Assembly (NCBI GenBank): GCA_964567745.1
Contig: CAZMNY010000031.1
Location: 33,088 to 97,087, forward strand
Direction of reading: 5' to 3'
Source: CAZMNY01 sp964567745
GTDB lineage: Bacteria; Planctomycetota; Planctomycetia; Pirellulales; Pirellulaceae
Length of the DNA stretch: 64,000 nt
In this document: positions 34,871-43,436 of the stretch, in pieces
Position numbering within the stretch: position 1 is the first letter of the stretch
How the letters are laid out: each line of letters opens with the position of its first letter
Program-made: the position numbers and the translations under genes
Notes under the pieces: generated by a model
Told to the model about the DNA's origin: nothing
The model's input: the letters and a program-made list of their open reading frames with translations, nothing else
Databases searched by the model: none

Positions 34871-35389
34871 TCATTGCGATGGCTTCGCGGTCATGCCGGC
34901 CGCCAGCGTTCCGCCCGTGATTCCGATGAGTAGGCTCCACAGAAGGTGGCCGGAATCGAAGAACGCCAACTCATCGACGCCAGCAATGTCCGATCCGCTT
35001 TCAAACGCGGGCGAGCCGAGGCGGACGGGTGTTGTCTTGACGCCTATCTCTGACGTCTGATGGCGGTCGGCGGCAAATCTGGCCGAAGCATCTGGGCTGA
35101 ATTGCTTGTTGGCAAACTCTAGGGCCCGATGCGTGATCAATTTGTCGCGCACCGAAATCATCGGAGCGAAGGCGATGGCGATGTAGGCGAGAGACGCTGT
35201 TGCGAAACCGAAAGCGAAAGCACGCGGCTTGCCACGCACCGCGACTCCGGCCACGAGCATGAGCAGGAGCAAGGCGCCGAGCGTGTTTTGCAGAATTCCC
35301 AGCCATTGGGCCGAGGGGAACATCACGACGGCGACGGCAAGTGCCATGAATGCGGCCGCGCCGAACAGCGTTCCGATCGAAATGCGCAT
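34871..35389 (-). CDS. Four-helix small membrane protein
   Basis: I choose ATG 35389 (172 residues) because AAGGAGGG, an excellent Shine-Dalgarno, lies six bases upstream. The open frame extends 44 codons further but without coding character. Four hydrophobic segments are visible (IGTLFGAAAFMALAVAVVMF, LGALLLLMLVAGVAV, FATASLAYIAIAFAP and LLWSLLIGITGGTLAAGM). A polar loop with several Arg/His/Thr lies before the last one. No family recognised. It follows nth on the minus strand, 180 bases away. Confidence 0.7.
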   Translation of the reverse strand: MRISIGTLFGAAAFMALAVAVVMFPSAQWLGILQNTLGALLLLMLVAGVAVRGKPRAFAFGFATASLAYIAIAFAPMISVRDKLITHRALEFANKQFSPDASARFAADRHQTSEIGVKTTPVRLGSPAFESGSDIAGVDELAFFDSGHLLWSLLIGITGGTLAAGMTAKPSQ

Positions 35390-35569
35390 CGAATCCCTCC
35401 TTGGAGTCGACGCCGATTCTAATTCGTTTGGTGCCGAATCGGAATCGCAGTTTTCTGGCCCAAGGAGCCGCCGCCCATGGCTGGCCGAATCGGTGCCGCT
35501 TCCCGGGCTCATTTGCAGCAACAGACATCGAACGGACGATAATTGAGGCAGGCCCGGTGGCGGTCGACA

Positions 35570-36223
35570 TCAGGCTTTCTTGGTCTGCACGGGCGACTTT
35601 CGCCTGGGATAGCAACCTTTGCAGAGATCGCAGCAAGTGCCGTCGCATCCCCTGGCCGTACAGTATTCGCGGCCGTAGAAAATGATCCGGAGATGGAGTT
35701 GATTCCATTCGGATTCAGGAAAGTGTTTCTTGAGGTCTCTCTCTGTCTGGACGACGTTCTTGCCTGAGGTGAGCCCCCATCGTTGGGCGAGCCGATGGAT
35801 GTGCGTGTCGACCGGAAAGGCCGGATGGCCAAACGCCTGGCTCATTACCACGCTGGCCGTTTTGTGGCCCACGCCGGGCAAAGACTCAAGGTCTTCGAAG
35901 GTATCAGGAACCTGACTGTCGTACTCGTCGACCAGAATTTTGGAGAGCCCCGAAATGGCCTTCGCTTTCTGTGGTGCGAGGCCGCAGGGCTTGATGATCT
36001 TCTCGATCGCATCCACGGTGGCGCTGGCCATCGCGGGTGGATCCGCCGCCATTGCGAACAGCGCAGGCGTGATCTGATTGACTCGCTTGTCCGTACACTG
36101 GGCGGATAACAGGACGGCGACCAACAGTGAAAACGAATTGCTGTGGTGAAGTGGAATCGGCGTATCGGGATAAAGCGCCGCCAATTCCCGTCGGACATAG
36201 TCCGCTCTCTCTTGCCGTCTCAT
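35570..36223 (-). CDS. nth: Endonuclease III (DNA glycosylase/AP lyase)
   Basis: From ATG 36223 the protein has 217 residues; a GTG at 36232 adds three. It removes oxidised pyrimidines in base-excision repair. The HhH motif and catalytic parts read LESLPGVGHKTASVVM (Lys active site) and FPVDTHIHRLAQRWGL (catalytic Asp). The C-terminal cluster region is CTARGCDGTCCDLCKGC, with more and differently spaced Cys than the E. coli C-x6-C-x2-C-x5-C pattern, but still able to hold a 4Fe-4S cluster. It is next to the small membrane gene and does not belong to a repair operon. Confidence 0.93.
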   Translation of the reverse strand: MRRQERADYVRRELAALYPDTPIPLHHSNSFSLLVAVLLSAQCTDKRVNQITPALFAMAADPPAMASATVDAIEKIIKPCGLAPQKAKAISGLSKILVDEYDSQVPDTFEDLESLPGVGHKTASVVMSQAFGHPAFPVDTHIHRLAQRWGLTSGKNVVQTERDLKKHFPESEWNQLHLRIIFYGREYCTARGCDGTCCDLCKGCYPRRKSPVQTKKA

Positions 36224-36302
36224 GCTTCCCACAAACGATGCTGGAAATGATTGACGTCTTTGCGGTCGCCTAGGACGTGCATATTCAAATCACGCGCCGC
36301 CG

Positions 36303-36331
36303 ACTCTTCGCGCGTTGACAACGCGAAGAGT
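36303..36331 (-). other. Strong hairpin after the ferredoxin oxidoreductase beta gene
   Basis: ACTCTTCGCG (36303-36312) and CGCGAAGAGT (36322-36331) form a 10-bp stem with a 9-base loop. It lies about 50 bases past the stop of the minus-strand gene at 36383. No T-run follows, so terminator function is uncertain. Confidence 0.5.
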
Positions 36332-36382
36332 TCGAGTGCTTGTCGATCGCTTGTCATCCGACACGTTGGATTGGACGCCGCG

Positions 36383-38029
36383 TTAGATAAGACCCGCGAG
36401 TTCCTGGAGTTGTTTCCAGTTTTCAAGGCGGTCTTGCTTGGCGTACATGAGCGTATCGGACGGGTTGCCTTCTTTGTCGAAGTGCTTGGCGAAACGCCCT
36501 TCGCTACGACAAAAATCGATGAAGTCGACCGTCTCGCCGGACTTCGGATTCTTCCACCAATCGGCCTTCGTCGCCGGGTTCCCTTGCAAGGAAAGTCGGC
36601 TCTTGATCGTGTCGCCCTTGCGGGGATCGTAAATCATCAGAGGGAAGGCCCGCGTGTCGACAGCCAATCTCGCTTGGTCCGCCGCCATATTGTCGGCAAC
36701 ACCGTGCTCAGGCTGGCAAGTGGTGTAGCAGTTGATCACGGCTGGGCCGTCAAACTCCAAGGCGCCGAGAATCGTCTTGTAGAAGTGATTGGTGTGCGCG
36801 GCGGTTGTCTGTGCGACGAAAGTCCGCGGGTGCATCATCGCGATTTGAGCAATCTCTTTACGTCGCTCTTGCTTGCCTTGAATCGCCTTACCGTGGAAGC
36901 TCATCTTCGCATTTTGACCTGTGTAGGTGCTCGTCGAAGCTTGGCCACCCGTATTTGAGTAGACTTGCGTATCAAGGATCAACACTTTGATATTGGCACC
37001 AGCGGCCAACATTCGGGAAAGCGACTGGAAGCCGATATCAAACATGGCGCCGTCGCCGCCGATGCACCAGATCGGCTTATCCTGCCAACCCATTTGGTCC
37101 CAACGCGAGCGAACTCCCATCGCGTCCGCGGGGGCGTTCTCGAACAGCGAGTTCGTCCAGGGAACGAGGTAGGGATTGTATGGATAGGTCGATGTGTAGA
37201 CCGTGTTGCAACCGGTGGCTGCGACGATGCCCCACTGGTCGCCATACTTGGCGCCCGTCGCGGCGCACATCATTCGCAGCGCGGTGCCTTCTCCGCAACC
37301 TGCACACGAGCCGGCGCCGCCGACATATACGTGAGTCTCTTCTTTCAACATCATGTCAATCAGCAGATTGTCATTGATGTAGTCAGTATTGCTGGGGCCG
37401 AAGTCCTTGAAAAAGCGATGGCTCTTGCGAATATCGGTCATCACCGACTCGCTCTTCGGCACCATCTTCAGGGCCAAGTCGTCGCAGACGGTGACGCATT
37501 CGGCGCAACCCTTGCACTTACTTGGATCGATAATGATCGAGAAAACGCCGCCCTCTTTGCCCTTCTTCTTAGGGCCTTCGTAGTACTTGCGGGTTTTCGA
37601 CCACTGCTTCGAAAACATCTCGCGTTCGCTCTCGTCTCCGATCGATTCCAGCTTGGTGTCGCAATCGGATTCGGCGAGCACTTTGCCGAGAATCGCGGTG
37701 TCCGGACATTGCGTAACGCAGTCCATGCACCCGGTGCAATTCTCCATGATGTATTCCGGAATTTCCGGCGCCACATAGCTGAAGTCACGCAACACAGCCG
37801 TGCCCGCTGGCACGAGAGAACGCGCGACGGGAAGGTCGGCCGGCAAGCCTTTTTCCGCAACGCCATCCTCATACGCCTGAATAACGCGTTCGTTGAAATC
37901 GCTGACGTCCAGAATCGGCAAGTCGACGTTGACGTAGTCCCTGTCGACCAGCGTGCCGTAACTGTTGTTATTCTGCGGATCCCGCTCGCTGGCTTGATTC
38001 ATCGAGGGAGATTTTTCGGCTGATGCCAT
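36383..38029 (-). CDS. Pyruvate:ferredoxin oxidoreductase, ferredoxin plus TPP subunit
   Basis: I choose ATG 38029 because AAGGAA lies upstream; the open frame starts at 38062. The protein has 548 residues. Two 4Fe-4S motifs lie in the N-terminal part (CTGCMDCVTQCP and CKGCAECVTVCD). The TPP-binding part has GSCAGCGEGTALRMM, GDGAMFDIGFQSLSR and LILDTQVYSNTGGQAS. This matches the second half of fused NifJ-type pyruvate:ferredoxin oxidoreductases. It would oxidise pyruvate with CoA to acetyl-CoA and reduce ferredoxin. The partner gene lies 128 bases upstream. Oxygen sensitivity is usual in this family, which suggests low-oxygen growth or a protected form. Confidence 0.93.
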   Translation of the reverse strand: MASAEKSPSMNQASERDPQNNNSYGTLVDRDYVNVDLPILDVSDFNERVIQAYEDGVAEKGLPADLPVARSLVPAGTAVLRDFSYVAPEIPEYIMENCTGCMDCVTQCPDTAILGKVLAESDCDTKLESIGDESEREMFSKQWSKTRKYYEGPKKKGKEGGVFSIIIDPSKCKGCAECVTVCDDLALKMVPKSESVMTDIRKSHRFFKDFGPSNTDYINDNLLIDMMLKEETHVYVGGAGSCAGCGEGTALRMMCAATGAKYGDQWGIVAATGCNTVYTSTYPYNPYLVPWTNSLFENAPADAMGVRSRWDQMGWQDKPIWCIGGDGAMFDIGFQSLSRMLAAGANIKVLILDTQVYSNTGGQASTSTYTGQNAKMSFHGKAIQGKQERRKEIAQIAMMHPRTFVAQTTAAHTNHFYKTILGALEFDGPAVINCYTTCQPEHGVADNMAADQARLAVDTRAFPLMIYDPRKGDTIKSRLSLQGNPATKADWWKNPKSGETVDFIDFCRSEGRFAKHFDKEGNPSDTLMYAKQDRLENWKQLQELAGLI

Positions 38030-38157
38030 GGATATTTCCTTGTTTTGAATTCGATTTATCATCGGCGGCGAATATCGTTTCGCAGCGCCACCGTGGATAT
38101 GGGACCGGTAGGCTCATCCGTGTATCGCAGAGCCGACTCGGCGAGAGAGATTCCGAA

Positions 38158-40155
38158 CTAGCCTTGGCCGTTGCTGGCCTGAATCATGTCGTGAGGAATC
38201 TCTTGCATTTCGTTGTAACCGCGTTTCACACACGTCAAGTTGTCTTGGACAACCTGCTCGCCCCGTTTGCCAAAGTACTTTCGCAGAGCTTTTTCGACTC
38301 CAGCATAGACTTCGTCGTCTGACATCTTGCTGGCCTCAGCAAACGGAGTCAGCTTGAGGAAGGCACCCAACAAGACGATTCCCTGCATCCGCATTTCCAA
38401 GTCGGCCACCGACGCAACTTCGCGAGCGATTTGAACCATGTCGGCGAAATAAACTCGAAGATTGTCGTCCCGAATCGTCGCCCGATGTTGTTCGGGCAGC
38501 CGCTGCCAAACGTCAGCCGGGTTGCTGTAGTGGCTCTGCATGAAGACAGCGCCGCCAGGCACCATGCCCTTGAGCGGATTGCCGCTGAAGACGGCGTTCG
38601 TGTCGTTGAGCACCACCAGGTTGACGTACTCAAGTTCACTGTGCGAATAAATGTGAGTTCCGGCAATGGTCAAATAATAGGTCGTTGGCAGGCCCTTCTT
38701 TTCCGATCCATACTTCGGATAAGCCTGCACGTCGTTGCCGAAAACCTGTCCGCCAATCGTGGCAATTACCTTGTTCGTCGTCACCGAACCAAAACCGCCA
38801 ACCGAGTGACCTCGCAAGGAGAACGCGCCGTCGGGTCGAAGGTCAGGATCTTCTTTGGGCTTGAGAGCCAAAGCGTGCTTCACGCCAACGACAAAGAAAT
38901 CTTGAGCGTCATCGATCATGTTGGTGAATGTGGCGATGATGTCGCCGGGCCGAACGTCTCGGCTGCCAAGCCCAGCGGCGCCGTGATAAATCTTCGGCGA
39001 CTTGTCGATTTTCTCCAAACCGTTTTGACCGTTGACAGCGTCGCAAAACGCCGCTTTGATCTCGCGAGTCAGATGATTTCCTGTGGTCGACAGTGGATCG
39101 TCCATCCGCTCAATCACAGTAAACGCCTTACAGTCCTTCAGGGCGTCGACGATGGCTTGAGCAGGGAATGGGCGGAAGCAATAGACATTGAGGCAACCGG
39201 CTTTGACGCCTTTGACGTCTCGCAAATAGTCGACCGTGGTTTGAGCCGTTTCCATGTAGGAACCGATGCCAACGATAATGTACTCGGCGTCCTCACAGCG
39301 GTAACCGTCGACAAAACCGTATCGCCGACCTGTCTTACGATAGAATTCGTCAAAGGCGTCTTGCATCACCGGACCGACTTGGTCGTAGTACCAGCGCTGA
39401 GCAATTTTGCCTTTCATGTATGAGTCTTGATTCTGAACCACTCCCGACATCATCGGATTTTCCGGGTCCAGCAAGTTGACGAGTTTGTCTTCGGGCTTGC
39501 CAACAAACTCCTTCATGAATTCAGGTTCGATCAAACGAACCGACTCAACCGTGTGGGTCGTCAGGAAACCGTCTTGAATGTTCATAATCGGAGTTGAGGA
39601 AGCTTCAGCCGCTCGACGCGAAATCAAACACAAGTCGCCCGCTTCCTGTGCATTCCGAGCGAACAACATGCCCCAACCGCAGTCGGCGATGCTCATCACG
39701 TCATCGTGTCCGGCATGCACGTTGAGACTGTGGCTGGTCAACGCGCGAGCGCCAATGTTAAAGACGACTGGCAATCGCTTGCCTGAAATCGTGTAAAGGA
39801 CTTCCTTCATCAGGACCAAGCCCTGGCCTGAGGTAAAGTTCGTCACTCGCCCGCCAGCGGCCGCGAACCCTTCGCAAAACGTGGCTGCCGAGTGCTCGCT
39901 TTCCGGCTCAACAAAAACCAATTGATCGCCCCAGAGATTGGGGACGCCATTGGTCATGGCTTGGTTGAAACCGCTACCCATCGTGGTCGAACTGGTGATC
40001 GGGTAGGCGCCTGAACCTTGCGAGATTCGGGTTTCCACCCACACAATCGCCTCAGCGCCGTCGCAGGTGGTTGGCGTGCCGGGATACTCGAACTTGTTCT
40101 CGACTGATTCCAGTTCAGGTGTTTGGGGCGTTCCGTCCAGAGGTACCGATGCCAT
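38158..40155 (-). CDS. Pyruvate:ferredoxin oxidoreductase, alpha plus gamma subunit
   Basis: I choose ATG 40155 (MASVPLDG), giving 665 residues; the frame extends 38 codons upstream. The N-terminal half is the pyrimidine-binding alpha domain (CDGAEAIVWVETRISQGSGAYPITSST). The middle part has DGFLTTHTVESVRLIEPEFM and YRCEDAEYIIVGIGSYMETA. The C-terminal part is the gamma domain (RGHSVGGFGSVTTNKVIATIGG). Together with the following gene it makes a complete NifJ-like enzyme split into two chains. It is transcribed first, and a possible promoter lies 60-100 bases upstream. Confidence 0.92.
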   Translation of the reverse strand: MASVPLDGTPQTPELESVENKFEYPGTPTTCDGAEAIVWVETRISQGSGAYPITSSTTMGSGFNQAMTNGVPNLWGDQLVFVEPESEHSAATFCEGFAAAGGRVTNFTSGQGLVLMKEVLYTISGKRLPVVFNIGARALTSHSLNVHAGHDDVMSIADCGWGMLFARNAQEAGDLCLISRRAAEASSTPIMNIQDGFLTTHTVESVRLIEPEFMKEFVGKPEDKLVNLLDPENPMMSGVVQNQDSYMKGKIAQRWYYDQVGPVMQDAFDEFYRKTGRRYGFVDGYRCEDAEYIIVGIGSYMETAQTTVDYLRDVKGVKAGCLNVYCFRPFPAQAIVDALKDCKAFTVIERMDDPLSTTGNHLTREIKAAFCDAVNGQNGLEKIDKSPKIYHGAAGLGSRDVRPGDIIATFTNMIDDAQDFFVVGVKHALALKPKEDPDLRPDGAFSLRGHSVGGFGSVTTNKVIATIGGQVFGNDVQAYPKYGSEKKGLPTTYYLTIAGTHIYSHSELEYVNLVVLNDTNAVFSGNPLKGMVPGGAVFMQSHYSNPADVWQRLPEQHRATIRDDNLRVYFADMVQIAREVASVADLEMRMQGIVLLGAFLKLTPFAEASKMSDDEVYAGVEKALRKYFGKRGEQVVQDNLTCVKRGYNEMQEIPHDMIQASNGQG

Positions 40156-40690
40156 GCGCAGAATCACTCTCGAATTGGGAAGGAAAACGGCAGGTGGCGA
40201 AAGTGTGCAATCGCTCCTGCCTATAGATATTGATGTCAGGGATGGTCCCAAGCTCCCGCCCTTCAACACTCACCGGCCGCTGAGGGCTCGATACAAGGGC
40301 GTACATGTCCCGGTGTTACCCGGCAAAGTGTGTCGCCGGTGGGCGGGCCCAACAGGGGGGTCGCTATCGAGGATGTTGAGGACCAAACACCAAGCGGATC
40401 ATACACCATTTTGGCCAGATAGCAAGGTGCACTGGCATTCGGGCCCTTAGCAGGGACTCTCATTTTACCTAAACTACCCAAAAGCAGCCCGTCTGGGGCA
40501 ATTGTTGCCAATCCAAGCGGCTGATCCGAAGTGGGCGTCAACGGTCAACCGGTTGCCGAAATCAACGTTTAACAGAATAATCTACAGCCGTGCTGGCGGC
40601 ACCCAAGCCTGCAAGTTGGTGAATCGAGCCCCAAAAGACCGACTTTGTCGGACCACCCCCAGAAGAGCCTGGAATCGCTGCGAACTGCCC
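40156..40690. other. Divergent intergenic region before the oxidoreductase and mini-HTH genes
   Basis: The 535 bases contain the possible minus-strand promoter above and no convincing gene. A minus-strand frame at 40263-40541 has poor composition and no family. The mini-HTH gene on the other side starts without a clear ribosome binding site. Confidence 0.45.
40224..40251 (-). promoter_or_regulatory. Possible sigma70 promoter of the ferredoxin oxidoreductase genes
   Basis: On the minus strand, TTGGGA (40251-40246) is followed after 16 bases by TATCTA (40229-40224). This would put the start of transcription about 60 bases before the ATG at 40155. The -35 is weak and planctomycete promoters are poorly known, so this is tentative. 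Confidence 0.3.
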
Positions 40691-40933
40691 ATGAAGACTA
40701 TTGATATATACCTTGAGTCGACCGGATACGGGGTTGACGACATCGCTGAGCGATCCGGCTTGTCTCGAGAGCGCGTCGAGGCCATTGTGCTCGGACGCTG
40801 GACTCCCAGCCCGGCCGAGCGAAAGGTCGTCGCCAAGGCGCTTGGAGTTGAGGTGGCCGACGTCAGTTGGGGGCATACCTTGGACCCTCGAAACATCCGC
40901 TACCGCCAGTTTGGGCTCAAAGAAGATTTCTGA
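40691..40933 (+). CDS. Mini helix-turn-helix protein, first of a tandem pair
   Basis: The protein has 80 residues from ATG 40691; the open frame extends upstream. It consists of one small helix-turn-helix-like fold: DDIAERSGLSRERVEAIVLGRWTPSPAERKVVAKALG. The central GRWTPSP.ER and the SWGH near the C-terminus are shared with the next gene (76 residues). The pattern resembles an XRE/Cro-type DNA-binding helix pair. It is divergent from the ferredoxin oxidoreductase genes and could regulate them or its own promoter; this is inference. No Shine-Dalgarno is visible. Confidence 0.65.
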   Translation: MKTIDIYLESTGYGVDDIAERSGLSRERVEAIVLGRWTPSPAERKVVAKALGVEVADVSWGHTLDPRNIRYRQFGLKEDF

Positions 40934-40975
40934 GCTCCGCGAAAGCGAATGAGCCACGACTGTTGAGGAGATAGG

Positions 40976-41206
40976 ATGACCGTCAGTGTTGCCGAGTTGT
41001 GCCAAGAGCGCGAATTGACCGTTGGTCAATTGACTGAGCGATGTGGGTTGGAGGAGACCCGAGTATTGGCGATCGTCATGGGCCGCTGGACGCCCAGCCC
41101 GCAAGAGCGGCAGAAGATCGCCGAAGCCTTCGACTTGACCATCGATGACATTACTTGGGGGCACAAGACTCCGATCCAGCACATCTACGGCCACGGTCCG
41201 GGCTAG
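40976..41206 (+). CDS. Mini helix-turn-helix protein, second of a tandem pair
   Basis: The protein has 76 residues; GAGGAG lies seven bases before ATG 40976. It is clearly paralogous to the preceding gene: LTERCGLEETRVLAIVMGRWTPSPQERQKIAEAF versus AERSGLSRERVEAIVLGRWTPSP. The conserved W-G-H (TWGHKTP) is also present. The N-terminus differs (MTVSVAELCQERELTVGQ). Forty-two bases separate the pair, and the lipoprotein gene follows 47 bases later with its own good ribosome binding site. A tandem duplication of a very small regulator is the simplest explanation. Confidence 0.68.
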   Translation: MTVSVAELCQERELTVGQLTERCGLEETRVLAIVMGRWTPSPQERQKIAEAFDLTIDDITWGHKTPIQHIYGHGPG

Positions 41207-41253
41207 ATTGAGTTCAGCCAAGTTGGCCCAGTCGGTTTGGTAAGGAGATAGGC

Positions 41254-41715
41254 GTGGAGCGAAATCGGCTGGTTCTCGTGTACGTCATGCTTTGCGGGCT
41301 GTCGAGCGCGCTCGGCTGCGGCGCGGGCAAATCTTCGTGCACCACGGGCGGCAACTATCCGCCGGTAACAAATCAGAAATTGTCCGGCGCGACCTACAAT
41401 CACCGAACCGGTCAGGACGAGCCGGCTATGGACTGGCAATTCACCGATGGCCAGATGAAGCTTGTTACAAAAGAGGAAGCTCTACCAACGGAGCTTGTCG
41501 ACGCGATCCTCGGCGAAGATTCGGCCGTCAAACCCCGCACCGTCAAGCAGATTACCGCCTCGTGGTCGATTAAAGGCGAAACGTTGACGATGGACGAAAT
41601 TCGCTACGACGACAATCGCTTCGATGGCTCGCGCACATTGCGAATTTTCAATACCGGCGTGATTCGAATCGAGGCAGGCGGCGATCAATACGTGTTTAGC
41701 CCTGCTGGGCGGTAA
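41254..41715 (+). CDS. Small lipoprotein of unknown function
   Basis: The protein has 153 residues with a GTG start at 41254; AAGGAG lies close upstream. The signal ends in a lipobox-like ALGC (LSSALGCGAG), so it should be lipidated. The rest is a beta-rich domain: DWQFTDGQMKLVTKEEALP, ASWSIKGETLTMDEIRYDDN and FNTGVIRIEAG. I know no family. It may be cotranscribed with the two mini-HTH genes (47-base gap). Confidence 0.72.
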   Translation: MERNRLVLVYVMLCGLSSALGCGAGKSSCTTGGNYPPVTNQKLSGATYNHRTGQDEPAMDWQFTDGQMKLVTKEEALPTELVDAILGEDSAVKPRTVKQITASWSIKGETLTMDEIRYDDNRFDGSRTLRIFNTGVIRIEAGGDQYVFSPAGR

Positions 41716-41906
41716 GCGTTCGCTTCCGGTGCTCTACGTTCCAGAGAACGTGAGGGAAGCTGCAACCGGCTCAGCGCCACGTTTGAAATCAAGATCAATC
41801 GGCGATTCCCCACCGCTCTGGCGAGCGTACCGCAATGGCCCATTGAAGCGGGCCGCGACTCGATCGAAAATACATCGATGAGCTATTCGACAAATGGATT
41901 AACGTT

Positions 41907-43328
41907 ATGAAACGACTTGCCTCGCTAGTTTTCCTGTTCGTCGCTGTATCATTTTTCTGTGATGAGTCGTTTGCGGGCGAGCCGTTCCTGGCGGGTGCCG
42001 CGACGGCAGATCTTACGCCGGGCGAAGGCGTCTCGCTCGACGGCCCGATTAGCAAGCCGGGGCCAGTGCGAGGCGTGCACGATCGATTGACTTCGCGAGC
42101 GATCGTGCTGAAGCAAGGGAAGACCGCGATCCTGATTGTCGTTAATGACATGTGTATGATCGATCGCGAGGTTTTTGATTCGGCCAAGAAAAAGATTTCG
42201 ACCGCCACCGGAATTCCGCCTAGCAACCAATTGTTGGCGGCCACCCATTCGCACGCCACACCGAGAATTGCTCGAATCAGCACGCGGCCGCCCGACGAAG
42301 CCTACCGGGGTTTCGTCGCAGAACGAATTGCCAAAGCGGCCGTCGAGGCGTATGGCAATCTTGCTCCGGCCAAAATTGGTTTCGGCGTCTTCTCCAAACC
42401 TGGCCTGGCAGCGTGCCGACGATCGCTTTGCAAACCTGGCTCTGTCGACGCAAACCCGTTTGGAGTCGCCGGCGAGCGAATCAAGTCGGTCGCTGGCCGC
42501 AGCACGTCGGTGATCAAACCGGCCGGTCCCGTCGATCCAGGTTTCTCGGTCCTCTCCATCCAGCATGCGGACGGCGCGCCGCTCGCCGTCTTGGGCAACT
42601 TCAGTGTTCATTACTGCGGGGGCTACGCAGGGGGCATGGTGAGCGCCGACTATTTCGGATACTACGCCCGGCGCCTCGAATCCAATCTCTCCTCCGGCAA
42701 AGACCGACCGCCGTTTGTGGGAATCATGAGCAACGCAACGAGCGGCGATATCGGCTCGTTCCAAAGGACGGAATCGGGAGTGCGAAAAGGGCCTTGGACG
42801 CGAATGGAATACTTTGGCCAACTCCTTGCCGATGAGACGCTCGGCAAGCTCAGCGAGATTCGCCACGAGACTCCGGCGTCAATTTCGGTGGCGACCAGCG
42901 AACTCGAGCTGGGCGTCCGCAAACCGAACGCCGAAAGGATCGCCTGGGCCCAATCGCTGCTCGCGCAGAAAGGCGCCAAAGGCGATCATCGCTGGAGTCG
43001 AGTCTATGCGCAAGAAACGATCCACCTCAGTCGGTTCCCAGATCGCTACGCCATTCCGCTTCAGGCGATTCGAATTGGAGATATTGGGATCGCCTCGGCG
43101 CCTTGCGAGGTCTTCTCCGAAACAGGCTTGGCAATCAAGGCCGCCAGTCCATTCAAGAATACGATAACCATGGAACTCGCCAACGGCTACAGCGGGTACT
43201 TGCCAACCGAGCAGCAACACGACTGGGGCGGCTATGAAACCTGGCCAGCTCGCAGCAGCCACCTCGAGGTCACTGCCGAAACGAAGATTCGCAAGGAACT
43301 CATTCGTCTGCTCGAGCAGACTCGTTAG
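41907..43328 (+). CDS. Secreted neutral/alkaline ceramidase-like protein
   Basis: The protein has 473 residues. The signal peptide ends CDESFAGEP. The sequence follows the N-terminal domain of neutral/alkaline non-lysosomal ceramidases: AGAATADLTPGEGVSLDG, LIVVNDMCMIDREV, LLAATHSHATP (zinc-ligand region) and ALAVLGNFSVHYCGGYAGG, in the last of which a His is also kept. Canonical ceramidases are longer and have a C-terminal domain that is absent here. In planctomycetes such proteins are common and probably hydrolyse amide or ester bonds of lipids or other polymers; ceramide as substrate is not shown. A related domain starts the giant fusion at 57.3 kb. Confidence 0.85.
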   Translation: MKRLASLVFLFVAVSFFCDESFAGEPFLAGAATADLTPGEGVSLDGPISKPGPVRGVHDRLTSRAIVLKQGKTAILIVVNDMCMIDREVFDSAKKKISTATGIPPSNQLLAATHSHATPRIARISTRPPDEAYRGFVAERIAKAAVEAYGNLAPAKIGFGVFSKPGLAACRRSLCKPGSVDANPFGVAGERIKSVAGRSTSVIKPAGPVDPGFSVLSIQHADGAPLAVLGNFSVHYCGGYAGGMVSADYFGYYARRLESNLSSGKDRPPFVGIMSNATSGDIGSFQRTESGVRKGPWTRMEYFGQLLADETLGKLSEIRHETPASISVATSELELGVRKPNAERIAWAQSLLAQKGAKGDHRWSRVYAQETIHLSRFPDRYAIPLQAIRIGDIGIASAPCEVFSETGLAIKAASPFKNTITMELANGYSGYLPTEQQHDWGGYETWPARSSHLEVTAETKIRKELIRLLEQTR

Positions 43329-43436
43329 CCGATTCGACACTCGCTGCGCACCCAACACTTCTGGCAAACGCTAAACTGAATCGCCTGCAATCGAATGCTC
43401 GATGAAAGCTCTGGCCCACACTAAGGAAACGACTCG

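Noticed and set aside
35001..35708. Arg/His-rich 235-residue minus-strand frame
   Set aside because: It overlaps the four-helix membrane gene (which has a strong Shine-Dalgarno) and part of nth, in a different frame, with no family features.
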